DNA of 64,000 nt from JAIBJN01 sp963825255 (GTDB lineage: Bacteria > Actinomycetota > Thermoleophilia > Gaiellales > Gaiellaceae). This document shows, one piece after another, positions 38,518 through 46,130 of the stretch. A program made the translations under genes and the position numbers. How positions within the stretch are numbered: the stretch's first letter is position 1; every line of letters starts with the position of its first letter. The notes under the pieces were generated by a model that worked only from the letters and a program-made list of their open reading frames with translations, was not told where the DNA came from and did no database searches. The stretch covers positions 62,001 to 126,000 of the forward strand of contig CAWGSF010000008.1 in assembly GCA_963825255.1 (NCBI GenBank). The letters run 5' to 3'.

Positions 38518-39625
38518 TCCGCGGGTCGAGCGACTGGCCAACGTCCTCGTCGAGTACTCGACGGCGGTCACTCCCGGCGACGTCGTCCTGATCGACTCGG
38601 CGCTCGACGCCGCGCCGCTCATCCGCGCGCTCTATCGACGGGTCCTCGACGCCGGCGGCCACCCGCACATCCGCACGGATCCCATCGACGGCGAGACGGA
38701 AGCGCTGCTCGCCCGCGGGACCGACCACCAGCTCGACTGGATGAATCCTTCTCGCCTGTCCGAGATCGAGACGATCGACGTCCGGATCGCGGCCGAAGCC
38801 GACTCGAACACGCGGAGCCTGAGCGGGATCGACCCCGGCCGTCAGGCCCGGCACGCGCGCGCCCGCGAGCCGCTGCGGTCCCGGTTCTTCGATCGCGCGG
38901 CGACGGGGGAGCTTCGGTGGGTCGTGACCCGCTACCCGACCGAGGCCGCCGCGCAGGACGCGAGCATGTCGCTTGGCGACTACGAGAACTTCGTCTACCA
39001 GGCGGGATTCCTCGACCGCGACGACCCGGTGGCCGAGTGGACGGCCCGGGGCGAGACGTACGCACGCCTGGCCGACTGGCTGGGTGGGAAGCGCGAGCTC
39101 CGCGTCGTCGGCGAGGGCACGGATCTCCTTCTGGGCGTCGAGGGCCGGACCTGGGTTCCCAGCGACGGGCGCGGCAACTTCCCGGACGGCGAGGTCTTCA
39201 CCGGGCCCGTGGAGACGCAGGTGTCCGGGACGATCCGCTTCACGTACCCCAGCACCCGCTACGGGAGGCGCGTGAGCGGCCTGGAGCTCGAATTCCGCGA
39301 CGGCGTCGTGACGTGCGCCCGCGCCGACGAGGGCCAGGACTACCTCGACGAGATGCTCGAGCTCGACGACGGTGCCCGCCATGTGGGCGAGTTCGCGTTC
39401 GGGCTCAACGAGGCCGTGACCGAGTTCACCGGCCAGACGCTCTTCGACGAGAAGATCGGGGGGACGGTCCACCTCGCGCTCGGAGCGTCGTACCCCGAGA
39501 CGGGAGGGACCGTGCAGTCCGCCCTGCACTGGGATCTCGTCTGCGACCTTCGCTCCGGCAGCGAGGTCTACGCCGACGGAGAGCTCGTCTACCGCGACGG
39601 GCGCTTCCTCGACGGCGCCGCCTGA
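38510..39625 (+). CDS. M29-family aminopeptidase, paralogue 2
   Basis: 371 residues, uninterrupted. Same architecture as the gene before it: NFPDGEVFTGPVE, VGEFAFGLNEA, LFDEKIGGTVHLALG and SALHWDLVCDLR hold the predicted metal ligands. It is clearly a tandem duplicate with diverged N-terminal part (VEYSTAVTPGDVVLIDS). GTG start at 38510 overlaps the upstream stop. The two together probably hydrolyse short peptides. Confidence 0.92.
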   Translation: MADPRVERLANVLVEYSTAVTPGDVVLIDSALDAAPLIRALYRRVLDAGGHPHIRTDPIDGETEALLARGTDHQLDWMNPSRLSEIETIDVRIAAEADSNTRSLSGIDPGRQARHARAREPLRSRFFDRAATGELRWVVTRYPTEAAAQDASMSLGDYENFVYQAGFLDRDDPVAEWTARGETYARLADWLGGKRELRVVGEGTDLLLGVEGRTWVPSDGRGNFPDGEVFTGPVETQVSGTIRFTYPSTRYGRRVSGLELEFRDGVVTCARADEGQDYLDEMLELDDGARHVGEFAFGLNEAVTEFTGQTLFDEKIGGTVHLALGASYPETGGTVQSALHWDLVCDLRSGSEVYADGELVYRDGRFLDGAA

Positions 39626-39668
39626 GCGCGTCCGGGTCTGGTATCCGTCCGGCGGCTGGGCTACCATG

Positions 39669-39682
39669 CGAACGTATGTTCG
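39669..39682 (+). promoter_or_regulatory. LexA (SOS) box over the LysM gene start
   Basis: CGAACGTATGTTCG, a perfect dyad matching the Gram-positive/actinobacterial LexA operator CGAAC-N4-GTTCG. It spans the predicted start codon (ATG at 39676) of the LysM gene, so bound LexA would block initiation of a short-leader transcript. Confidence 0.75.
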
Positions 39683-39939
39683 CTCTACGCTGGTTGATCC
39701 TCGCGGCCGCCGTCCTTTGCGCCGCAGTCCTCGCCGCCCCCGGCCCGTCGAACGGAGCCGCGCAGGAGGAGCGTTACGTCGTGCACGCAGGCGACACGCT
39801 CTGGGCGCTCGCCGCGGACCGGTACGCCGGAGATCCGCGGAAGGGCGTCTGGGAGATCCGCACGCGGAACGGCCTCGACGGCGGCGTCCTCGAGGCCGGA
39901 ACGGTGCTCTACTTGCCCGCGCGGGCGGGTGGTGCCTAG
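39676..39939 (+). CDS. LysM protein, probable SOS-induced cell-division inhibitor (YneA/ChiZ-like)
   Basis: 87 residues: a short N-terminal membrane/signal segment (WLILAAAVLCAAVLAAPG) followed by one LysM domain (YVVHAGDTLWALAADRY ... EIRTRNGLDGGVLEAGTVLYLPA). Size and layout match YneA of Bacillus and ChiZ/Rv2719c of Mycobacterium, LysM proteins that arrest division during SOS. The perfect LexA box at the start supports this. lexA itself is not adjacent here, unlike in those species. The true start could be slightly downstream (a TTG) if the box covers the first codons. Confidence 0.75.
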   Translation: MFALRWLILAAAVLCAAVLAAPGPSNGAAQEERYVVHAGDTLWALAADRYAGDPRKGVWEIRTRNGLDGGVLEAGTVLYLPARAGGA

Positions 39940-39947
39940 CGGGAGCT

Positions 39948-40186
39948 TCAGCCCGCGGCGCGGACGTCGTCGGCCGGCCCGAGAAGGTGGATGTCGCCCG
40001 GCCGCTTCCGGACAACCGAGAAGAACGCGTCGACCACCTCGGGCACGAACTGCGTGCCGCGACCCTCGCGGATCTCGGCGAACGCCTCCTCGACGTCGAG
40101 AGCGCGAGCATCGTCGGGCGAGCCACAGCCAGAGAGGTAGCGGATCGTGCGAAGGAGTACTTGAGCGGTCCGGGCCGTAGACTTCG
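39948..40186 (-). pseudogene. HD-GYP domain C-terminal remnant
   Basis: On the minus strand, ending at the TGA 39950-39948, the frame encodes AEIREGRGTQFVPEVVDAFF preceded by SPDDARALDVEEA. That is the conserved end of HD-GYP cyclic-di-GMP phosphodiesterase domains (GAGTQFDPxVVxAF). No HD or GYP motif remains: upstream the frame runs into the RNase Z gene on the other strand. There is no start codon context, so this looks like a truncated relic of about 75 codons. Confidence 0.6.
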
Positions 40187-40189
40187 CCC

Positions 40190-41123
40190 GTGGACCTCGA
40201 CCTCGTCTTCCTCGGCACCTCGGGGTCGGTGCCGACGGCGCGCCGCGGCCTCGCCGGGACGCTGCTCCGGCGTGGGGGAGAGCGGATCCTCGTCGACTGC
40301 GGCGAGGGGACGCAGCGGCAGCTGCTGCGCTCGTCGGTCGGCCTGATCGAGCTCCCGGAGATCTTCCTCACGCACTACCACGCCGACCACTACCTCGGGC
40401 TGCCCGGGATGCTGAAGACGTTCGCCCTGCGAGGCCGCGAGACTGCCGCTCACCGTCTACGGCCCACCGGGCCTCCGCGATCTGTTCGGGGCGCTGCGGC
40501 GCATCTTCGGGAAGCTGACCTACAAGCTCGAGCTCGTCGAGCTGCGGGACGGCGACGTCGTCGATCGCGGCGACTACCGCATCGTCGTGTTCCGGGTCGA
40601 CCACGGCGTCACCGCGAACGGGTACGCGTTCGTCGAGGACCCGCGGCCGGGCCGCTTCGACGTGGGCGCCGCCGCCGGCCTCGGCGTCCCCGAGGGGCCG
40701 CTCTACGGCCGCCTGCAGGCGGGAGAGCCCGTCGACGTCCCGCGGAGTCGGCGAGAGTCCGACCGGAGCAGGTCCTCGGACCGCCGCGACCGGGCCGGAG
40801 CGTCGTCATCTCCGGCGACACCGCTCCGGCGGCGACGGTGCTCGAAGTCGCCACGGGCGCCGACCTGCTCGTCCACGAGGCGACGTTCGCCGAGGAGGAG
40901 CGGGAGCGCGCGGACGAGACGGCCCACTCGACGTCGGCCGGCGCCGCGCGCCTGGCGAAGGCCGCAGAGCGTGCGGATGCTCGCCCTGACGCACCTCTCG
41001 AATCGCTACTTCGGCCCTGAGATCGCGCGCGAGGCGAGGGAGGTCTTCCCCGAGACGGTCGTTCCCAGGGACTTCGATATCATCGACGTCCGCTTTCCGG
41101 AGCGAGGCGGGCCGCGTCTCTGA
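40190..41123 (+). CDS. rnz: Ribonuclease Z (four inferred frameshifts)
   Basis: About 309 residues of the tRNA 3' endonuclease, metallo-beta-lactamase fold: DLVFLGTSGSVPTARRG at the start, zinc motif LTHYHADHYLGLPGML (HxHxDH), VVISGDTAPAATVLE (Asp), and LALTHLSNRY near the end. Four apparent single-base insertions are needed (near 40442, 40743, 40756, 40970); after skipping them the VRPEQVLGPPRPGR stretch reads cleanly. GTG at 40190. An essential tRNA-processing role makes real inactivation unlikely. Confidence 0.88.
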
Positions 41124-41163
41124 AGGCCGGAGCGCGGGCAGACGCGGGAGGAGACCGAGCCGC

Positions 41164-41397
41164 ATGGCGGGCATGGTTCAGGTGAAGGTGGCGGGCGACC
41201 TCGCGGAGGCGGAGGAGATCCAGACGATCCTGCACTCGGCGGGGATCCCGTCGGAGCTTCACCCGGCGGTCGAGCAGCATCCCGCGGCCCTCGATGACGC
41301 GCCGCAGCGGGTCCTCGTCCCCGAGGACTCGCTCGAGGCAGCGCAGCACGCCATCGAGGCGATGACGGACCCCGACGAGCTCATTGGCGGGCGCTGA
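41164..41397 (+). CDS. DUF2007-like small protein
   Basis: 77 residues. VQVKVAGDLAEAEEIQTILHSAGIP followed by RVLVPEDSLEAAQHAIEAM matches the DUF2007 (putative prokaryotic signal-transducing protein) fold, a single ferredoxin-like domain. ATG at 41164 with GGGAGGAG about 10 nt upstream. It overlaps the start of the methyltransferase by 14 nt, suggesting co-translation. Function unknown. Confidence 0.8.
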   Translation: MAGMVQVKVAGDLAEAEEIQTILHSAGIPSELHPAVEQHPAALDDAPQRVLVPEDSLEAAQHAIEAMTDPDELIGGR

Positions 41398-42175
41398 GGC
41401 GCCCGACTTCGGGCCGCTCGCCGAGACCTACGACCGGCTCCGACCGGTCGACGACAACTGGTGGGAGGTCGTCGACGTCCTCGTCGCCGAGGGCGACCTG
41501 CCGGGGCCGGCGCGTCCTCGACGTCGGCTGCGGGACGGGCGTCCTCGCGGACGCGCTCGCCAAGACGCGGCGCTCGGGTGTGGGGGGTCGACGCATCGCC
41601 CGAGATGCTTGCCCGGGCACGCGCCCACGCGGGGAAGCGGGTCGGCTTCAAGCTCGGACGCGCCGAGGCGCTTCCCTTCAAGGACGGCATGGTTCGAGCG
41701 AGCGGTCCTGCGCCTCGTCGTGCACCTCGTCGACCTCGCCGCCGGCCCTCGCGGAGCTCGCGCGGGTCCTCCGCCCGGGCGGGCGGGCCGTCATCGCCAC
41801 CTTCGCGCCCGAGCACTTCGAGTGGTTCTGGCTCACGCACGTCTTCCCCGACGGTCGCAGAGATCGACCGGAAGCGCTTCCCGCCGCCGGAGCCGCTCGC
41901 CGCCGAGCTCGTCGCCGCCGGCTTCACCGCCGTGAGGACGAGACGCCTACGCAGCGAGACCCGCCTCGCCCGCGAGGAGGCGCTGGAGCGCGCTCCGCGG
42001 CCGCTACATCTCGACGCTCCGGCTCCTCGACGGCGAGACGTTCGCGGCCGGGCTCGCCCGGGCGGAGCGCGAGCTCCCGGACGAGATCGAGTCGCAGCTC
42101 GAGTGGGCGATCGTCACCGCCGATCTTCCCGAGGCCCGCGCGGAGCCGCTGGACGCCGTCCGCCCGGAGAGCTAG
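41384..42175 (+). pseudogene. Class I SAM-dependent methyltransferase, six inferred +1 breaks
   Basis: Reading end to end requires six single-base skips (about 41501, 41568, 41689, 41744, 41853, 41992). With them the protein is about 261 residues and coherent: YDRLRPVDDNWWEVVD at the start, SAM motif RRVLDVGCGTGVLADALA, VWGVDASPEMLARARAHA, GRAEALPFKDG, WFERAVLRLVVHLVDL, LRPGGRAVIATFAPEHF and a C-terminal LRGRYISTLRLLDGE. No stretch is deleted and every break is an insertion, so it may be a functional gene hidden by errors rather than a decayed one. TTG start overlaps the DUF2007 gene. Substrate unknown. Confidence 0.7.
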
Positions 42176-42197
42176 CCTTCCCGCCGCACCTTTAACT

Positions 42198-42220
42198 CGG
42201 TCCCGTGAGGCCGGAAAGGA
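42198..42220 (+). promoter_or_regulatory. PyrR-binding hairpin over the pyrR ribosome site
   Basis: cggtcccgtgaggccg forms a short stem whose loop carries TCCCGTGAGGC, fitting the PyrR-binding loop consensus UCCnGnGAGGY. It runs directly into the GGAAAGGAG ribosome site of pyrR (42212-42220). UMP-bound PyrR would therefore block translation, as proposed for mycobacteria, rather than cause termination. Confidence 0.7.
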
Positions 42221-42227
42221 GTGGATC

Positions 42228-42803
42228 GTGGCTGCGCCCGCCCAGGCGGACAGGCTGTTGCTGGACGGAGAAGCGCTTCGGCGCACGATCGCCCGCATCG
42301 CGCACGAGATCGTCGAGCGCAACCCCGACCTCGAGCGCACGGCCCTCGTCGGGATCCACACGCGCGGCGTCCCGGTCGCGCAGCGGATCCGCCGTCTGAT
42401 CGAGGAGTTCACCGGCCGCGAGATCGCGCTCGGCACGCTCGACATCACGTTCCACCGCGACGACGTCCACGTGCGCGGAGGCGACGCGCCGCTCCATCCC
42501 CAGCCCGTCGTCCGGGCGACGCGCCTCGACTTCCCCCTCGAGGGGATGACCTGCGTGCTCTGCGACGACGTCCTCTACACCGGCCGCACGATCCGCGCGG
42601 CCATCGACGCTCTCTTCGACTACGGACGCCCGGCGCGCGTCCAGCTCGCCGTGCTCGTCGACCGCGGCCACCGCGAGCTCCCCATCCGCCCCGACTACGT
42701 CGGCAAGAACCTGCCGACCGCTCCGGACGAGCGGGTGCAGGTGCAGCTTCTCGAAGTCGACGAGGTCGACCGTGTCCTACTCGTCCCAGTCCCCGGAAAG
42801 TGA
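42228..42803 (+). CDS. pyrR: Bifunctional PyrR: pyr operon regulator / uracil phosphoribosyltransferase
   Basis: 191 residues. PRTase fold with the PRPP motif VLCDDVLYTGRTIRAAIDAL, plus TALVGIHTRGVPVAQRI, LDITFHRDDVHVRGG and LVDRGHRELPIRPDYVGKN, all characteristic of PyrR. GTG at 42228 chosen for the strong GGAAAGGAG 7 nt upstream. First gene of the pyrimidine operon; it should repress its own operon through the leader hairpin when UMP is abundant. Confidence 0.95.
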   Translation: MAAPAQADRLLLDGEALRRTIARIAHEIVERNPDLERTALVGIHTRGVPVAQRIRRLIEEFTGREIALGTLDITFHRDDVHVRGGDAPLHPQPVVRATRLDFPLEGMTCVLCDDVLYTGRTIRAAIDALFDYGRPARVQLAVLVDRGHRELPIRPDYVGKNLPTAPDERVQVQLLEVDEVDRVLLVPVPGK

Positions 42804-42811
42804 GGAAGCCC

Positions 42812-43810
42812 ATGGCAGACGTCCGACCCCTGCTCCGGAGCGAGCTGCTGCCGCCGAAGACCCCGGCCCGTCGTCATCTGATCTCGATCGCAGACCTGGA
42901 GCGCGAGGACGTCGAGCGGCTCCTCGCCCTCTCGCGCACCTTCGCGCGCTCGCTCGACCGCGACGTGAAGAAGCTGCCGACGCTCCGCGGCCGCACGGTC
43001 GTCAACCTCTTCTTCGAGTCGTCGACGCGGACGTCCTCGAGCTTCGAGCTCGCCGCCAAGCGGCTGTCGGCGGACGTGATGTCGATCAAGTCGTCGGGCT
43101 CGGCGGTCGACAAGGGCGAGTCGCTCAAGGACACGCTCCTGACGATCGGCGCCTACGACCCCGACGTGATCGTCATCAGGCACGCGCAGATCGGGGCGCC
43201 GCACCTCGCCGCCCGCTTCACCGAGGCGCACGTCGTCAACGCGGGCGACGGCAAGCACCAGCACCCGACCCAGGCGCTCCTCGACCTCTACACGCTGGAC
43301 GAGGAGCTGGGCGGGATCGAGGGCCTCCACGTGGCCATCGTGGGCGACGTGCTCCACTCGCGCGTGGCGCGCTCCAACGTCCAGGCGCTCGTCCTCATGG
43401 GCGCGAGGGTCACGCTCGTCGGCCCGCCGCCGCTGATCCCGCGCGGGATCGAGGCGATGGGCTGCGAGGTCTCGTACGACATCGCGGACATCAAGGAGGC
43501 CGACGTCGTCTACGTCCTCCGGATGCAGCGGGAGCGCATGCTGGAGGGCGCGAACTACGTGCCCAGCCTGCGCGAGTACAGCGCGCGCTGGGGCGTGACG
43601 CCGGCGCGCCTGCGGCCGGGCCAGAAGGTCATGCATCCCGGCCCGATGAACCGGGGCGTCGAGATCGACGCGGCCGTCGCCGACGCCGCCGAGTCGCTCG
43701 TCGAGCGGCAGGTGCGAAGCGGCCTCGTCGTGCGCATGGCCGTCCTCTACGACCTCCTCACCCAGGGCCCGGTCGAGGTCAAGGTCGCCGAGATCGAGGA
43801 GGTGGCGTGA
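42812..43810 (+). CDS. pyrB: Aspartate carbamoyltransferase catalytic subunit
   Basis: 332 residues. Joins carbamoyl phosphate and aspartate. Signature FFESSTRTSSSFELAAKRL (carbamoyl-phosphate site), AGDGKHQHPTQALLDLYT, VAIVGDVLHSRVARSN and the aspartate-binding MHPGPMNRGVEI are intact. No pyrI regulatory gene is nearby, as in other actinobacteria. ATG at 42812, 8 nt after pyrR; the stop overlaps pyrC by one base (TGATG). Confidence 0.97.
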   Translation: MADVRPLLRSELLPPKTPARRHLISIADLEREDVERLLALSRTFARSLDRDVKKLPTLRGRTVVNLFFESSTRTSSSFELAAKRLSADVMSIKSSGSAVDKGESLKDTLLTIGAYDPDVIVIRHAQIGAPHLAARFTEAHVVNAGDGKHQHPTQALLDLYTLDEELGGIEGLHVAIVGDVLHSRVARSNVQALVLMGARVTLVGPPPLIPRGIEAMGCEVSYDIADIKEADVVYVLRMQRERMLEGANYVPSLREYSARWGVTPARLRPGQKVMHPGPMNRGVEIDAAVADAAESLVERQVRSGLVVRMAVLYDLLTQGPVEVKVAEIEEVA

Positions 43811-45088
43811 TGCTCTACGCGCGGAACGGCCGGAAGGACTCGCTCACCTTCGAGGCGGTGCGGGTGGTCGACCCGACGCAGGGGATCGACGAGACCCTGA
43901 CCGTCACCGTCGAGCAGGGGGTGATCGCCCGCGTCGAGCCCGCGTCGGGAGGCAACGGCAAGGTGCTCGCGCCGGCGTTCGTCGACCCGCACGTCCACCT
44001 CCGCACGCCCGGCCGCGAGGACGAGGAGGACCTCGGCTCCGGCGCTCGCGCCGCCGCGGCGGGCGGGTACTGCGCGATCCTCGCCATGCCCAACACCGAC
44101 CCGGTCGTCGACTCGGCGGCCGTGCTCGGGGCGCTCGCCGAGCGCGCGCAGGCGGAGGCGGACGTGCCGATCGGCTTCCTCGCGGCGATCACCAAGGGCC
44201 AGGAGGGCGCGGAGCTGACCGAGATGGTCGAGCTCGCCGAGCGCGGAGCCGCCGGGTTCACGGACGACGGGCGCCCCGTCGTCGCGCCGGGCCTGATCCG
44301 CCGCGCGCTCCAGTACAGCGCCGCGGCGGGGGTCCCGGTCGCCGTCCACTGCGAGGAGCCGACGCTCTCGCGCGGCGGCCACGTCCACGAGGGGCGCGTC
44401 TCCGCCGAGATCGGGTTCGGCGGCTACCCCTCCGTGGCCGAGAGCGTCATGGTCGGCCGCGACCTGTCGCTCGCGGCCTACGAGGAGCGGCCGCTGCACC
44501 TCCTGCACCTCTCGGCCAGGGAGTCGGTCGACGCAGGTGCGCCGGGCCCGCGACGCGGGCGTCCGCGCGAGCGCCGAGGCGACCCCGCATCACCTCTGCC
44601 TCACCGACGAGGCCGTCCGGAGCCTCGATCCCAACGTGAAGATGAACCCGCCGCTGCGGGCGGAGGAGGACCGCGCCGCGCTCGTGGCGGCGGTTCGGGA
44701 CGGCACGATCGAGGCGATCGCCACCGATCACGCGCCCCATGCCCGGCACGAGAAGGAAGTCCCGTTCGAGGAGGCGCCCTTCGGGGTGACCGGGCTCGAG
44801 ACGGCCTTCCCGGCGCTGTACACGCAGCTCGTCGAGCCCGGCGTGATCCCGCTGGCCACGATCCTCGAGCGCATGAGCGCGGGGCCGGCCCGCATCTACG
44901 GGATCGAGCCGCCGACGATCGCGGTCGGAGCCCCGGCGAACCTCGTGCTCCTCGACCTCGACGCGGTCTGGCACGTGGACGAGGGCTCGTTCCGCTCCCG
45001 CTCGACGAACTCCTGGCTCATCGGCTCCAAGCTGCACGGGAAGGTCGTGCAGACGGTCGCGGCCGGCAAGCTGGTGTTCGCCGCATGA
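43810..45088 (+). CDS. pyrC: Dihydroorotase (one frameshift)
   Basis: About 425 residues. Cyclises carbamoyl aspartate. Zinc ligands: VDPHVHLRTPGRE (HxH), the following AVHCEEPTLSRGG, TPHHLCLTDE and AIATDHAPHARHEKE (Asp/His). One base must be skipped near 44533 (GAC [G] CAG GTG) to join the halves. ATG at 43810 overlaps the pyrB stop. Its own stop overlaps the carA start (ATGA). Confidence 0.93.
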
Positions 45089-46130
45089 GCGGCTTCCTCG
45101 TCCTCGAGGACGGGACGGTCTTCCGGGGCCGGTCGGTCGGGGCGCTCGGCGTCGCCCACGGTGAGGCGGTCTTCACGACCGCCATGACCGGGTACCAGGA
45201 GGTCGTCACCGACCCGAGCTTCGCCGAGCAGCTCGTCGCGTTCACCGCCCCGATGGTCGGGAACTACGGGGTCTCCCCGGGGCGCTCCGAGTCCCGAGAC
45301 GTCCACGCCCGCGCCGTCGTCATGCGGCGGGCGACCGGGGAGGAGTGGCCACGCTGGCTCGCAGGGCCGCGGGGTCGTCGCACTCGACGAGATCGACACC
45401 CGCGCGCTCGTCCTCCGCCTCCGCGAGCACGGCGCGATGCGGGCTGCCGCCGTCGCCGGGCGCCGCCTCCGTCGAGGAGGTGCTCGCCGCCGTGCGCGAC
45501 CAGGCCTCCATGGAGGGTCGCGCCCTCGTCGCGGGCGTGTCGGCAGGCGAGCCCTACACGGTCGGCCGCGGCGGTACGCCGATCGCCGTCCTCGACTACG
45601 GCTGCAAGAGCTCCATCCTCGCGCGGCTGGAGCGTGCCGGGGCGGAGGCGACCGTGTGGCCGCACTCGGCGGACGCCGACACCATCCTCGGGACGCAGCC
45701 GGCCGGGGTGCTTCTCTCGAACGGGCCCGGCGACCCGGCGGCGCTCCCCGGCGAGGTGGCGATCGTCCGCGACCTCCTCGGGCGCGTCCCGATCCTCGGG
45801 ATCTGCCTGGGGCACCAGCTCCTCGCGCTCGCGGCGGGCTACGAGACGTTCAAGCTCCCGTTCGGCCACCGGGGCGCGAACCACCCGGTGCTGGAGCTCT
45901 CCTCGAGCCGCGTGCTCGTCACCAGCCAGAACCACGGGTTCGCCGTGCGCGGCGACGGGCCCGAGGTGACCCACGTCTCGCTCTACGACGGGACCGTCGA
46001 GGGGATCGCGCTCGCCGACGAGCGCGCCCGCTCGCTCCAGTTCCATCCCGAGGCGGGCCCAGGGCCGCACGATGCCTGGCCCGAGATCGAAGCCTGGGTC
46101 GAGGAGCTCCGGTATGCCGCGGCGGCCTGA
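45085..46130 (+). CDS. carA: Carbamoyl-phosphate synthase small (glutaminase) subunit (two frameshifts)
   Basis: About 347 residues. N-terminal domain opens FLVLEDGTVFRGRSVG and contains TTAMTGYQEVVTDPS and APMVGNYGVS; two skipped bases (near 45367 and 45461) reach the glutaminase domain, with LSNGPGDPAALPGE, the Cys nucleophile in LGICLGHQLLALA and LQFHPEAGPGPHD (His/Glu). Supplies ammonia to CarB. ATG at 45085 overlaps the pyrC stop, and the end overlaps carB by 17 nt. Confidence 0.93.
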
